This document shows positions 37,191 to 45,434 of a stretch of 64,000 nt of DNA, piece after piece. Location: positions 36,387-100,386 of the forward strand of contig REER01000053.1 in NCBI GenBank assembly GCA_007694945.1, read 5' to 3'. The translations under genes and the position numbers were made by a program. Numbering within the stretch: the stretch's first letter is position 1; each line of letters begins with the position of its first letter. This stretch comes from Paracoccaceae bacterium. Its GTDB lineage: Bacteria > Pseudomonadota > Alphaproteobacteria > Rhodobacterales > Rhodobacteraceae. Under the pieces are notes generated by a model, which saw nothing but the letters and a program-made list of their open reading frames with translations, was not told the origin of the DNA and searched no databases.

Positions 37191-37588
37191 GTCACCCCTG
37201 CCTATTATAATTCATACGCGGCCATCCCCGAGGCCTCCATTACACACAAAATCGCGTTCCCATTCGGCAGCGCCGAAATGCGGTAGCGAAAAACAAATTG
37301 CCCTGCTGCAAAGCCGTGCCTGCAAGCGGAGCCGGTCTTAGTGGTCTGTGCCCAGCTACTGTGCGTGTCAGACAAGGTTCCTGCCGACAGGCACGTGTCA
37401 GGACGTTCCCCACGACGGCGCGATGCCGTCACTCAATCGTCCTTGCCCCCCCCAAGGTACAAAAACGAGTCGTGTTGGCAAATTACCAAGCTCACGCGAT
37501 GGCGCGCAACTGAACTTGGAGCTTGACCATACTACGACGCGAAACGAATCGTTGCAGCGATGTCATCCGGACACAGCAGAGCCAATGC
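37191..37588. other. Upstream region of dnaA
   Basis: About 400 bases between dnaA and the rpsT terminator. On the minus strand a TATAAT lies 10-20 nt before the dnaA ribosome site, without a good -35. I found no cluster of TTATCCACA boxes or AT-rich repeats, hence no oriC call. No gene was seen. Confidence 0.5.
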
Positions 37589-37612
37589 AAAAGGGCGCCC
37601 ATGGGCGCCCTT
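37589..37612 (-). terminator. Intrinsic terminator after rpsT
   Basis: Perfect 9-bp stem (AAGGGCGCC / GGCGCCCTT at 37591-37599 and 37604-37612) with loop CATG, followed on the minus strand by TTTTGC. It separates rpsT from dnaA. Confidence 0.75.
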
Positions 37613-37644
37613 CCGATTAGCAAGCCGTTAGTGTGTAAAGAAAA

Positions 37645-37911
37645 TCAGGCGCCCAGGGCCTTGATCCGGGCCGAGAGCCGCGATTTTTTTCGCGCGACTG
37701 TATTTTTATGCAGCACACCTTTGGTGACACCACGGTCGAGTTCGGGCTGGGCAGCGAAGAAGGCGGATTTCGCAGCCGCCTCATCACCCGCAGCGATAGC
37801 TTCCTCGACCTTGCGCAGGAAGCGGCGAATCCGCGAGCGGCGCGCTTTGTTGACTTCGGTGCGGCGCTCGATCTGGCGGGCGCGCTTCTTGGATTGGAGG
37901 GTATTGGCCAT
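37645..37911 (-). CDS. rpsT: 30S ribosomal protein S20
   Basis: 88 residues, very basic. [17 protein letters not shown] at the N-terminus and [18 protein letters not shown] at the C-terminus identify bS20, which binds 16S rRNA early in 30S assembly. Followed by a terminator and preceded by a 150-base leader region with two inverted repeats. It sits between dnaA and echA on the same strand, an order common in Rhodobacterales. Confidence 0.97.
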   Translation of the reverse strand: MANTLQSKKRARQIERRTEVNKARRSRIRRFLRKVEEAIAAGDEAAAKSAFFAAQPELDRGVTKGVLHKNTVARKKSRLSARIKALGA

Positions 37912-38013
37912 AGGTCTCTCGTCTGTAGGGTCTGGTTCAATTCGATTACACGCCAGACCCGACTGGTCGGAGTAACCAGTGACGATTCATGCCTTAAGCG
38001 GGCCCACGCGCAT

Positions 38014-38041
38014 GTCTGGCAGCCCTATAGGACAGCCAGAC
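38014..38041. repeat. Inverted repeat upstream of rpsT
   Basis: GTCTGGC (38014-38020) and GCCAGAC (38035-38041) flank a 14-base loop that itself contains CCTATAGG. No T run follows on either strand, so it is not a plain terminator. It lies between the echA stop and the rpsT start, where an rpsT leader or an echA 3' end would be. Confidence 0.45.
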
Positions 38042-38065
38042 GCCAAAGAAAACAGGAAAATCGCC

Positions 38066-38842
38066 CTATCTGTCGCGGAACTGCGGCTGACGCTTTTCGA
38101 GGAAGGCCGACATGCCCTCTTTCTGATCTTCGGAGGCAAATAGCATGTGGAACACGCGCCGCTCGAACAGGATGCCTTCACGCAGCGTGGTCTCGTAGCT
38201 GCGATTGACCGATTCCTTGACCACCTTCACCGTCACCTGCGATTTCTCGGCGATCTTGGCTGCAGCGGCCATTGCCTCTTCCATCAGCTTCTTGGCAGGT
38301 ACCACCCGGCTCACAAGCCCCGCACGCTCCGCCTCTTCGGCGTCCATGAAGCGGCCGGTCAGATGCATGTCCATTGCCTTCGACTTTCCCACGAATCGGG
38401 TCAAGCGCTGCGTGCCGCCGATGCCCGCGACAACCCCGAGATTGATCTCGGGCTGGCCGAATTTGGCAGTATCCGCTGCAATGATGAAATCGCACATCAT
38501 CGCCAACTCGCAGCCTCCGCCCAGCGCATAGCCTGCAACAGCCGCGATGATGGGCTTGCGCACACGGGTCAGCGCGTCTGATTCGGGCGCGAAGAAGTCG
38601 GCCTCGAACATGTCGACAAAGCCCTTGTCCGACATCTCCTTGATGTCGGCCCCGGCGGCGAAAGCCTTGTCCGACCCGGTGATGACAATGCAGCGCACAC
38701 GGTCGTTCTTGTCTGCATCCGCCAGCGCATCAGCCAGCTCGCCCAGCAGTGTGCTGTTGAGTGCATTCATCGCGTCGGGACGGTTGAGCCGGATCAGGGC
38801 GACATGATCATCAATGTCGACGATCAGCGTTTCATAGGCCAT
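38066..38842 (-). CDS. Enoyl-CoA hydratase (crotonase family)
   Basis: 258 residues, the normal length. Hydrates trans-2-enoyl-CoA in fatty-acid oxidation. The oxyanion-hole and catalytic regions are seen: [15 protein letters not shown] (first glutamate region), [28 protein letters not shown] (with the second catalytic glutamate in GGCELA), and [20 protein letters not shown]. It resembles mitochondrial short-chain ECHS1. Between mutM and rpsT, not in a visible beta-oxidation cluster. Confidence 0.93.
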   Translation of the reverse strand: MAYETLIVDIDDHVALIRLNRPDAMNALNSTLLGELADALADADKNDRVRCIVITGSDKAFAAGADIKEMSDKGFVDMFEADFFAPESDALTRVRKPIIAAVAGYALGGGCELAMMCDFIIAADTAKFGQPEINLGVVAGIGGTQRLTRFVGKSKAMDMHLTGRFMDAEEAERAGLVSRVVPAKKLMEEAMAAAAKIAEKSQVTVKVVKESVNRSYETTLREGILFERRVFHMLFASEDQKEGMSAFLEKRQPQFRDR

Positions 38843-38906
38843 ATGGTGGCACCTTGGTTGCTGCGATCAGGTCCCTTGGCATACCAGCTTGGGGGCGGGG
38901 TTCAAG

Positions 38907-39770
38907 TCATCTCTGGCAGCGCGGACAGTAGAAACTCGAGCGCGCGGATTGCACGATTCGGCGCACCTCCCCCGGGCAGCCGGGTGTCACGCAGAGCGCG
39001 CCCTCGCGCCCATAGACGCGAAAGGAGTGTTGGAAATATCCAAGCTCGCCATTGGCTTGGCGATAGTCGCGCAAGCTTGAGCCACCCGCCTCGATGGCGT
39101 CCGTCAAGGTGTCGCGGATGGCCTGTGTCAGGGTTTCGATCCGCGCGGCCGCGATCCGCCCAGCAGCGCGGCGCGGGCTGATCCTTGACCGAAACAGCGC
39201 TTCGGAGACATAGATATTACCCAGCCCCGCGACGATTCGCTGATCGAGCAGCGCCGCCTTGATCGCCGTGCGCCGCCCCTTCAGGCGACTGGCCAAATAA
39301 GCCGCGTGAAACTCGTTCCCAAGCGGCTCCGGCCCGATTCCGGCAAGCAGCGGATGCACCTCGAGCGCCTCGGTCGCGCAAAGGTCCATCGCGCCAAAAC
39401 GGCGCGGGTCATTGAAGGTGACGCGCGCGCCGTTCTCCATGTGAAAGATCACATGGTCATGCTTCTCCAGCGCCGGATGCTCGAAACGGAACTGCCCCGG
39501 CACATGCGGCGCGGCCAGCCCTGAGATCACCATCCGCCCCGACATGCCAAGATGCACGATCAGGCTCTCGCCCCGGTCAAGATCGGCCAGCAGGTATTTC
39601 GACCGCCGCCGCAACTGTACCACCCGCGCGCCGGTCAACCGCGCCGCCATGTCGGGCGCAAAGGGCCAGCGCAGGTCACCCCGGCGCAGCTCGGCCCGTG
39701 CGATGCGCACCCCCTCCATCGCGGGCAAGAGCCCCTGGCACACCGTCTCGACCTCGGGCAATTCAGGCAT
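38907..39770 (-). CDS. mutM: Formamidopyrimidine-DNA glycosylase
   Basis: 287 residues starting at [10 protein letters not shown], where P2 (after removal of Met) is the catalytic amine and E3 the acid; this fixes the start at 39768-39770. It removes 8-oxoguanine and formamidopyrimidines and nicks the strand. The H2TH region ([18 protein letters not shown]) and the zinc finger near the C-terminus (C-x4-C and a final CPRC, of the alphaproteobacterial form) are present, along with [11 protein letters not shown]. It diverges from ubiE with a 103-nt gap. Confidence 0.97.
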   Translation of the reverse strand: MPELPEVETVCQGLLPAMEGVRIARAELRRGDLRWPFAPDMAARLTGARVVQLRRRSKYLLADLDRGESLIVHLGMSGRMVISGLAAPHVPGQFRFEHPALEKHDHVIFHMENGARVTFNDPRRFGAMDLCATEALEVHPLLAGIGPEPLGNEFHAAYLASRLKGRRTAIKAALLDQRIVAGLGNIYVSEALFRSRISPRRAAGRIAAARIETLTQAIRDTLTDAIEAGGSSLRDYRQANGELGYFQHSFRVYGREGALCVTPGCPGEVRRIVQSARSSFYCPRCQR

Positions 39771-39873
39771 GGCGGGCTCCCTGCAGTCACGGGGTCGCAT
39801 TGTAACGCCCCTCGTTCCTTCTATAAGGAAAGCAGGAATACCCCGGCAAGGGGCAGGCAATCGTGGTGAACAC

Positions 39874-40626
39874 ATGAGTGACAGCGACAAGACCACGCAT
39901 TTCGGCTTTCAAACCGTCGCTGAGGATCAAAAGGCGGGCCTCGTGCAGGGGGTGTTTTCCTCGGTCGCCTCGAAATACGACGTGATGAATGACCTAATGT
40001 CAGGCGGCATCCACCGTCTCTGGAAAGACGCGATGATGGACTGGCTCGCCCCTCGCCCCGGCCAGCACCTGCTTGATGTGGCAGGCGGCACGGGTGACAT
40101 CGCCTTTCGCTTCCTCAAGCGCGCGGGCGGCACGGCACGCGCAACCGTGCTCGACCTGACCGAGCCGATGCTGATCGAAGGGCAGAAACGCGCCGAGGCA
40201 GCCAATATGGCCGGGCAGTTGGACTGGGTAGTGGGCGATGCGATGGCGCTGCCATTCGAGGCAAACAGCTTTGACGTCTACACAATCAGCTTCGGCATCC
40301 GCAATGTGACGCGCGTTGAGGACGCGCTGTCCGAGGCGTTCCGCGTCCTGCGCCCTGGCGGGCGGCTGATGGTGCTGGAGTTCAGCCAAATCCCGAATGA
40401 TCTGATGCAGCAGGTCTATGACCTCTATTCCTTCAATGTCATACCGCAGATGGGGAAGGTGGTGACCGGCGACCGCGACAGCTATCAGTATCTAGTCGAA
40501 TCGATCCGCCGCTTCCCCGATCAGGACCGCTTCGCCGAGATGATCCGCGCAGTCGGCTTCGATCTGGTTAAATACCGCAACCTGTCGATGGGCATTGCCG
40601 CGCTGCATTCGGGCTGGAAGATCTGA
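39874..40626 (+). CDS. ubiE: Ubiquinone/menaquinone C-methyltransferase UbiE
   Basis: 250 residues. Methylates the benzoquinol ring in ubiquinone synthesis using S-adenosylmethionine. The opening [20 protein letters not shown], the SAM loop [15 protein letters not shown], and the C-terminal [17 protein letters not shown] are diagnostic. ATG at 39874 follows an AAGGGGCAGGCAATCG tract. Its stop is one base before the ubiB start, so they form an operon. Confidence 0.97.
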   Translation: MSDSDKTTHFGFQTVAEDQKAGLVQGVFSSVASKYDVMNDLMSGGIHRLWKDAMMDWLAPRPGQHLLDVAGGTGDIAFRFLKRAGGTARATVLDLTEPMLIEGQKRAEAANMAGQLDWVVGDAMALPFEANSFDVYTISFGIRNVTRVEDALSEAFRVLRPGGRLMVLEFSQIPNDLMQQVYDLYSFNVIPQMGKVVTGDRDSYQYLVESIRRFPDQDRFAEMIRAVGFDLVKYRNLSMGIAALHSGWKI

Positions 40627-40627
40627 C

Positions 40628-42160
40628 GTGCTGCGCTGGCCTCTCAATATCTGGCGGTTGATCCGCACAGGCGCCACATTCGAGCGCACCGGCGCCATGG
40701 CGGTGGTGCTGGAAAAGATGGATGTCCCGCCACGGCTGCGCTTTGCGGCGCGCGTGCTGGGCTGGCCCTTCAAGTTTCTGGGGTTGCGCGGGGACCCGGC
40801 TCTGCCGCCACTGACCCGCGCGCTGACGGTGTTGGGCCCGGCCTATATCAAATTTGGCCAAACCCTCGCCACCCGACCTGATGTGGTCGGGCCTGAACTG
40901 GCCGACCAGTTACGCTACTTGCAGGACAAGCTGCAGCCCTTTTCGCGCCTGAAGGCGATGGAAACCATCACCGAAGAGCTTGGGCGACCTATAACCGAAT
41001 TATTCTCGGAGTTTTCCGAGCCCGTCGCAGCGGCCTCGATCGCGCAAGTGCATTGGGCAATAAAGGCCGAGACCGGCAACAAGGTCGCCGTCAAGGTCCT
41101 GCGCCCGGGCGTGGAGCGTGCCTTTCGGACCGATGTGGAGGCCTTCTACTTCGCAGCTAGCCTGATCGAGTTGTTGCTGCCCAAGACCCGCCGTCTGCGC
41201 CCGCGCGACGTGATCGCACATTTCGAGAGCGTCGTGGAGGGCGAACTTGATCTTCGATTGGAGGCGGCCTCGGCAGCAGAATTCGCCGCCAATACCGAGA
41301 ATGATGCCGGGTTTTCGGTGCCGCGTCCGATCTGGCACTTGTCATCACGCCGGGTCTTGACACTGGGTTGGGCCGAAGGTGTGCCCATTGGGGACAATGA
41401 GGCGCTCGATGTGCTGGGTATCGACCGGGGAGAATTGGGTACTCGAGTGCTGACACTCTTCCTGCGTCATGCGCTGCGGGACGGTTTTTTTCATGGCGAC
41501 ATGCATCAGGGCAACCTGAAAGTCACAGGCTCAGGCGAGATCATCGCGCTTGATTTCGGGATCATGGGTCGCATCGACGGCTTCACCCGCCGGGCCTATG
41601 CCGAGATCCTCTTTGGGTTCATCCGCAAGGACTACCGGCGCGTCGCCGAAGTCCATTTCGAGATGGGCTATGTACCGCCCGACCGCGACATTGACGAATT
41701 TGCCCGCGCCCTGCGCTCGGTAGGCGAGCCGATCTTCGGCATGGACGCGCGCCATATCTCGATGGCCAAATTGCTGGCGTATCTGTTCGAGGTGACCGAG
41801 CGTTTCGGGATGGAGACACGGACCGAATTGATCCTGCTGCAACGCACAATGGTTGTGGTCGAAGGCGTGGCGCGTTCACTCAATCCCGAGATCAATATGT
41901 GGCATGTCGCGCGGCCTGTGGTGGAAGAGTACATTCGCGAAAGCATCGGTCCGCAGGCGCTGGCACGTGATCTCGCACAGAGCGCGCGCATCCTTGCGCG
42001 ATTCGGCCCGCACCTGCCACGAATGATAGAGGACGCTCTGATCGCGCAGGCGCATCGCCCGGAGCATGCCCAGCCATCAGGTGCTGTCGGCCCGTTGTCC
42101 GCTGCGCTTGTTGGTGCGGGGTTGGTGGGGTTTGGTGTGCTGTTGGGCGCGGTGCTCTGA
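40628..42160 (+). CDS. ubiB: Ubiquinone biosynthesis ATPase-like kinase UbiB
   Basis: 510 residues with a GTG start (40628) one base after the ubiE stop. Atypical protein-kinase-like ABC1/ADCK/UbiB family, needed for ubiquinone synthesis. Motifs: YIKFGQTLATRPDVVG (the KxGQ block), AAASIAQVH (Ala-rich loop), VAVKVLRPGV, HGDMHQGNL (catalytic-loop equivalent) and ALDFGIMG. The C-terminus has hydrophobic segments (PLSAALVGAGLVGFGVLLGAVL) that would anchor it in the inner membrane. It converges on thiN. Confidence 0.96.
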   Translation: MLRWPLNIWRLIRTGATFERTGAMAVVLEKMDVPPRLRFAARVLGWPFKFLGLRGDPALPPLTRALTVLGPAYIKFGQTLATRPDVVGPELADQLRYLQDKLQPFSRLKAMETITEELGRPITELFSEFSEPVAAASIAQVHWAIKAETGNKVAVKVLRPGVERAFRTDVEAFYFAASLIELLLPKTRRLRPRDVIAHFESVVEGELDLRLEAASAAEFAANTENDAGFSVPRPIWHLSSRRVLTLGWAEGVPIGDNEALDVLGIDRGELGTRVLTLFLRHALRDGFFHGDMHQGNLKVTGSGEIIALDFGIMGRIDGFTRRAYAEILFGFIRKDYRRVAEVHFEMGYVPPDRDIDEFARALRSVGEPIFGMDARHISMAKLLAYLFEVTERFGMETRTELILLQRTMVVVEGVARSLNPEINMWHVARPVVEEYIRESIGPQALARDLAQSARILARFGPHLPRMIEDALIAQAHRPEHAQPSGAVGPLSAALVGAGLVGFGVLLGAVL

Positions 42161-42171
42161 CGGCGCGCGGG

Positions 42172-42195
42172 ACGCTGACGTCCCTTCGTCAGCGT
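42172..42195. terminator. Hairpin between converging ubiB and thiN
   Basis: Perfect 9-bp stem (ACGCTGACG at 42172-42180, CGTCAGCGT at 42187-42195) with loop TCCCTT, overlapping the thiN stop codon. There is no T run on either side, so it may stall or protect transcripts from both genes rather than act as a classical terminator. Confidence 0.4.
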
Positions 42196-42875
42196 TGCGT
42201 CGGTTCGCTCCATTCCGGCCCTGACAGCAGACTGTCAAGCACTTGTCCCAGACTGGAGCGCTCCAACAAAACCAGCATGGCAGGACGGTCAACCTCGATC
42301 ACAACCCTGTCCGCATTGGCGCGGTTGGAGGTGCCGACCTGCGCTTCCGGGTAGAAGTCGATGCCCTCGATCGGCCAGTGGAGCCCGTCAGAGCGGCCCC
42401 GGACCGGCCCCAGCGGGTAGAGCGACACGCGCGCGCCGACTGGCATCGGCAAATCAAGCCGCGGCGGCGCAAGGAATACGATGTCTTGCGCCGCAATCAT
42501 CACGACCCGCGCGCGCCCATGCCCCACAAGCGAGGTCATAGCAGCTAGCGTATGGTCCAGCCGCGCCCCGTCAAAGCCCAGTGCCAGAACGAAGGGCGCA
42601 GCTATTCGGGCCAGGCATTTGTCGAGATCGGTGCTGTTCTGATCAGGAACATGGAGTACTCGTTCGCCGAGTGCCTTGTGCAACTCTGGGTCAAGCGAGT
42701 CGAGATCCCCGATTACCTGTTCGGGTAAATGCCCAAGCCGGGCGCAATGATTGGCTCCACCATCTGCCGCCACCAGCCGAGGCGCCATGCCCATGGCCAT
42801 GGTCAGGTCACTTTCGTTAACCTCACCACCTCCAACCAATGTGACCGCGCGGTTTTCTTGGAGCCTGCTCTGCAT
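42189..42875 (-). CDS. Thiamine diphosphokinase
   Basis: 228 residues from the ATG at 42873-42875, preceded by GAGAG; longer frames to 42920 or 43097 lack a ribosome site. Transfers pyrophosphate from ATP to thiamine. The N-terminal domain shows LVGGGEVNESDL, LVAADGGANHC, QVIGDLDSL and DQNSTDLDKCL, all hallmarks of the family; the C-terminal beta domain has the GLHWPIEGIDF block. It diverges from the large acidic-protein gene. Confidence 0.9.
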   Translation of the reverse strand: MQSRLQENRAVTLVGGGEVNESDLTMAMGMAPRLVAADGGANHCARLGHLPEQVIGDLDSLDPELHKALGERVLHVPDQNSTDLDKCLARIAAPFVLALGFDGARLDHTLAAMTSLVGHGRARVVMIAAQDIVFLAPPRLDLPMPVGARVSLYPLGPVRGRSDGLHWPIEGIDFYPEAQVGTSNRANADRVVIEVDRPAMLVLLERSSLGQVLDSLLSGPEWSEPTQR

Positions 42876-43012
42876 TGCTATACTCTCAACGTCAGCACGA
42901 ATCGTGGCCAATTTGGTCATAGTCAGATCATTAAAATACCCAAGTCTGAACATTGAATCGCTCGGGTGATGGAAGAGAGTGCCACGATACAGGTATAGAA
43001 AGTGAGCATGGT

Positions 43013-45364
43013 ATGGTTGCCCCCAACAAGATTCTGACCGTGTCCTACGGCACATTTTCGTGCACGCTTGAAGGGTTCGACGAGCCTTTCGGGACAATGC
43101 AGGCCATAGCCGAATATTTTCGTGATCTTACCGCACAGGATCGCTATTTCGGAGCTGAGCCGCCCACTCCAGACGCCGAGATGCTGCACCGAATTGCAGA
43201 GCGTGAAATCCAGCGCCGTGTCGAGGCGCGAGTTGAAGGCAATGGCATTCGCCTACGCCCGGAACCAGAGCAGGACCCGCTCGCGGTGGCGCTTGCTCCG
43301 CAATCGCTGATGCCCGCTGCCGTCACAACCGTGACCACAACCGAGCCTGTTCCTGTTCCAATGGTGGAAGAGCCTCGCGCGGCTGTGGACATGTCATTGG
43401 CAGAGGCAGAACCCGAACCGGTTGCAAAGGTCGAGCCCCAACCAGTGGCCGAAGAAGAACCCCAACCGGGGGCAGAGGTCGAGCGCGAAGCGCTGGCCAA
43501 AGTGATGCCCGAGACCATGATTGAGCCCGAAGCGGACGACGTGCCGGAAGAAGCGTTTGAAACGGTTCTTGAAGAACCCGAGGCGCCGGAAGAGTTGACC
43601 GTTCCCGACGAAAGCGTAGCCGCTACAGACGAGGCCGATCTCGAAACGCCGGATGAATTTCGGGACTCAGCGCAGGCAGCAGAAGAAGAAACCGAACTCG
43701 CGTTGGAGTCAGAGCCCGCACAGACGCCATTTGACCTGCCCGCAAAGCCCGGCACGCCGGTCAGCGACATAACCGATAGCGCGGCAGTTGCTGCGCCCAC
43801 GGAACCTGAGCCGGCTGAACCCGCAGATGAAGAGCCTGTTGATTTCAGCGAGAAGCTTGCGCGCATTCGCGCCGCGGTCGCGAAATCGGTCGCGGTGCCT
43901 GCTGCGGGTGCCGCAATGTTGGGCGCCGATGCCATCCGGTGCGAACAGGCGGACGAAACACCCGAAGAACCGGAAGCCGACATCCAGCCGGAGTCGACCG
44001 ACACGGTTTCGGATATCGCGCTGGAGGCGGAAGCTGAACGTGTTTCCGGCTTTGACCAAGGCGCCGCCGAACCTCCACAAGATTGGGCAGATGATCTTTC
44101 CGAAGTGAACCTCACCGGTGACGATTCGGTTCTCGCAGCACATTTTGATCGCGAGATCGACGAAGATGAGGAACCACTCAGCGACGTGGAATATGACGTG
44201 GACGATTTCGGCGCGGTGGCGTCAGATGACGACACTTCGGAAGCCGGTGTCGCAGAGACCAAAGAACAGCCTGAGGAGGTTCCGGCTGCTGGCCTCCGCG
44301 AGCAGATCCGCGGCATTCTCGGTCATACCGGTCTGCGCGCGGATGACGAAGCCGCATTGCTGACCGAATTGGCCGAAATCGAACAGGAGGTCACCCCGCG
44401 CCGCCCGAAGGCCAAAGCACGGATCGATGCGTTTACCTCGGCCACAGAAGCGGATGCCGACCGCCTGATGCAGGTCGCCAAGTCCGAACTTGGCGAGAAA
44501 GACAGCCAGCGTCGCCGCGATGTCTTCGAGCATATGCGCGTAGCTGTCGATGCGACCCGCGCCGAGGAAGAAGCCACTGGCCCGCGTCGCGTCGATATTG
44601 AACAGCAGCGCCAGATCGAGCGCTATCGCGAAGACCTGGACGCACCCGACCCGCTCGCCAATATCCGCGCCAAGGCGGAAGCGGACCAAAAACGCAGCGA
44701 TGACATCGCCCCTGCAGCCGAGGAAGAGCGCACCGAAGAAGAGCCACAGAGCACTGCGGTAAAGGAGGAGAAATTCTCTGCAGAGCCCCCGCTCGCCGCT
44801 TCAGATTCGGCGGAACATGAAGTCCAACCCGACGCTGAAAAGACAGTTACACCAGCGCGGCCGTTGCCTCGGCGCCCAGCAGCCATCGGCGCAGCTCGAC
44901 GCGAACGTCCTCGGACAGAGCGCGCGCCGCTCGTTCTGGTCTCGGAGCAGCGTGTTGATGCACAAACTTCTGCAGGTCCGGTCCGGCCGCGCCGTGTACG
45001 GATCGACCCGATGAGTGGCGTTGAACAGCTTGCCCAGAATGCAAAATCATCAGTCTCCAACGCCGACCTCGAAGCGTTTTGCGCCTTTGCCAAAGAGGTG
45101 GATGCATGGCTGCTGGACGAACAGATCGAGGCCGCTGCGGCCTATGTCACACATCAGAAACACCAGCAGGAATTCACGCGCGCCGAGCTGATGGGTTACG
45201 TCATTGCCAATAATCAGGGCAAGGAGGTTCCGCGTGACGATTTGCTGCGTGGTTTCGGCACTCTACTGCGCGAGGGTCGGCTTGAGCGGTCTTCCACTGG
45301 CCAATTCCGCCTCTCGGAGGTCTCGGAGTTCGATGAACCCGCGCGGCGCTACGCGGCCAGTTGA
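43013..45364 (+). CDS. Large acidic protein with conserved N- and C-terminal domains, function unknown
   Basis: 783 residues. The N-terminus (about 1-85, VSYGTFSCTLEGFDEPFGTM, AIAEYFRDLTAQDRYFGAE, IAEREIQRRVEARV) looks like a small folded domain that I recall from hypothetical proteins of Rhodobacteraceae. Residues about 90-600 are mostly Glu/Ala/Pro/Val and probably disordered, with imperfect repeats of EPxPVA (about 135-165). A second, possibly helical, charged region lies around 430-560. The last 98 residues (686-783) form a compact domain (CAFAKEVDAWLLDEQIEAAAAYV ... FGTLLREGRLERSSTGQFRLSE) that looks like a winged helix. No membrane segment or signal peptide. I do not assign a function. 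Confidence 0.7.
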   Translation: MVAPNKILTVSYGTFSCTLEGFDEPFGTMQAIAEYFRDLTAQDRYFGAEPPTPDAEMLHRIAEREIQRRVEARVEGNGIRLRPEPEQDPLAVALAPQSLMPAAVTTVTTTEPVPVPMVEEPRAAVDMSLAEAEPEPVAKVEPQPVAEEEPQPGAEVEREALAKVMPETMIEPEADDVPEEAFETVLEEPEAPEELTVPDESVAATDEADLETPDEFRDSAQAAEEETELALESEPAQTPFDLPAKPGTPVSDITDSAAVAAPTEPEPAEPADEEPVDFSEKLARIRAAVAKSVAVPAAGAAMLGADAIRCEQADETPEEPEADIQPESTDTVSDIALEAEAERVSGFDQGAAEPPQDWADDLSEVNLTGDDSVLAAHFDREIDEDEEPLSDVEYDVDDFGAVASDDDTSEAGVAETKEQPEEVPAAGLREQIRGILGHTGLRADDEAALLTELAEIEQEVTPRRPKAKARIDAFTSATEADADRLMQVAKSELGEKDSQRRRDVFEHMRVAVDATRAEEEATGPRRVDIEQQRQIERYREDLDAPDPLANIRAKAEADQKRSDDIAPAAEEERTEEEPQSTAVKEEKFSAEPPLAASDSAEHEVQPDAEKTVTPARPLPRRPAAIGAARRERPRTERAPLVLVSEQRVDAQTSAGPVRPRRVRIDPMSGVEQLAQNAKSSVSNADLEAFCAFAKEVDAWLLDEQIEAAAAYVTHQKHQQEFTRAELMGYVIANNQGKEVPRDDLLRGFGTLLREGRLERSSTGQFRLSEVSEFDEPARRYAAS

Positions 45365-45388
45365 TCTTCTGACCAGAACAATAAAATA

Positions 45389-45410
45389 GGCCCCGGCTTG
45401 CGCCGGGTCC
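45389..45410. terminator. Bidirectional terminator between the acidic-protein gene and infB
   Basis: GGCCCCGGC (45389-45397), loop TTGC, GCCGGGTCC (45402-45410), one mismatch. On the minus strand it is followed by TATTTTATT, so it mainly ends the infB operon; on the plus strand CTTTGC follows, a weak tail. Confidence 0.65.
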
Positions 45411-45434
45411 CTTTGCATTACTGACTGGAATTCA

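Noticed and set aside
37191..37588. Possible oriC between dnaA and rpsT
   Set aside because: No TTATCCACA cluster and no AT-rich repeats; only weak 6/9 matches such as TTCCCCACG.
43144..44316. 390-codon Ser/Ala-rich frame opposite the acidic protein
   Set aside because: Its Ser-rich composition is what the complement of Glu/Pro codons gives in that frame.
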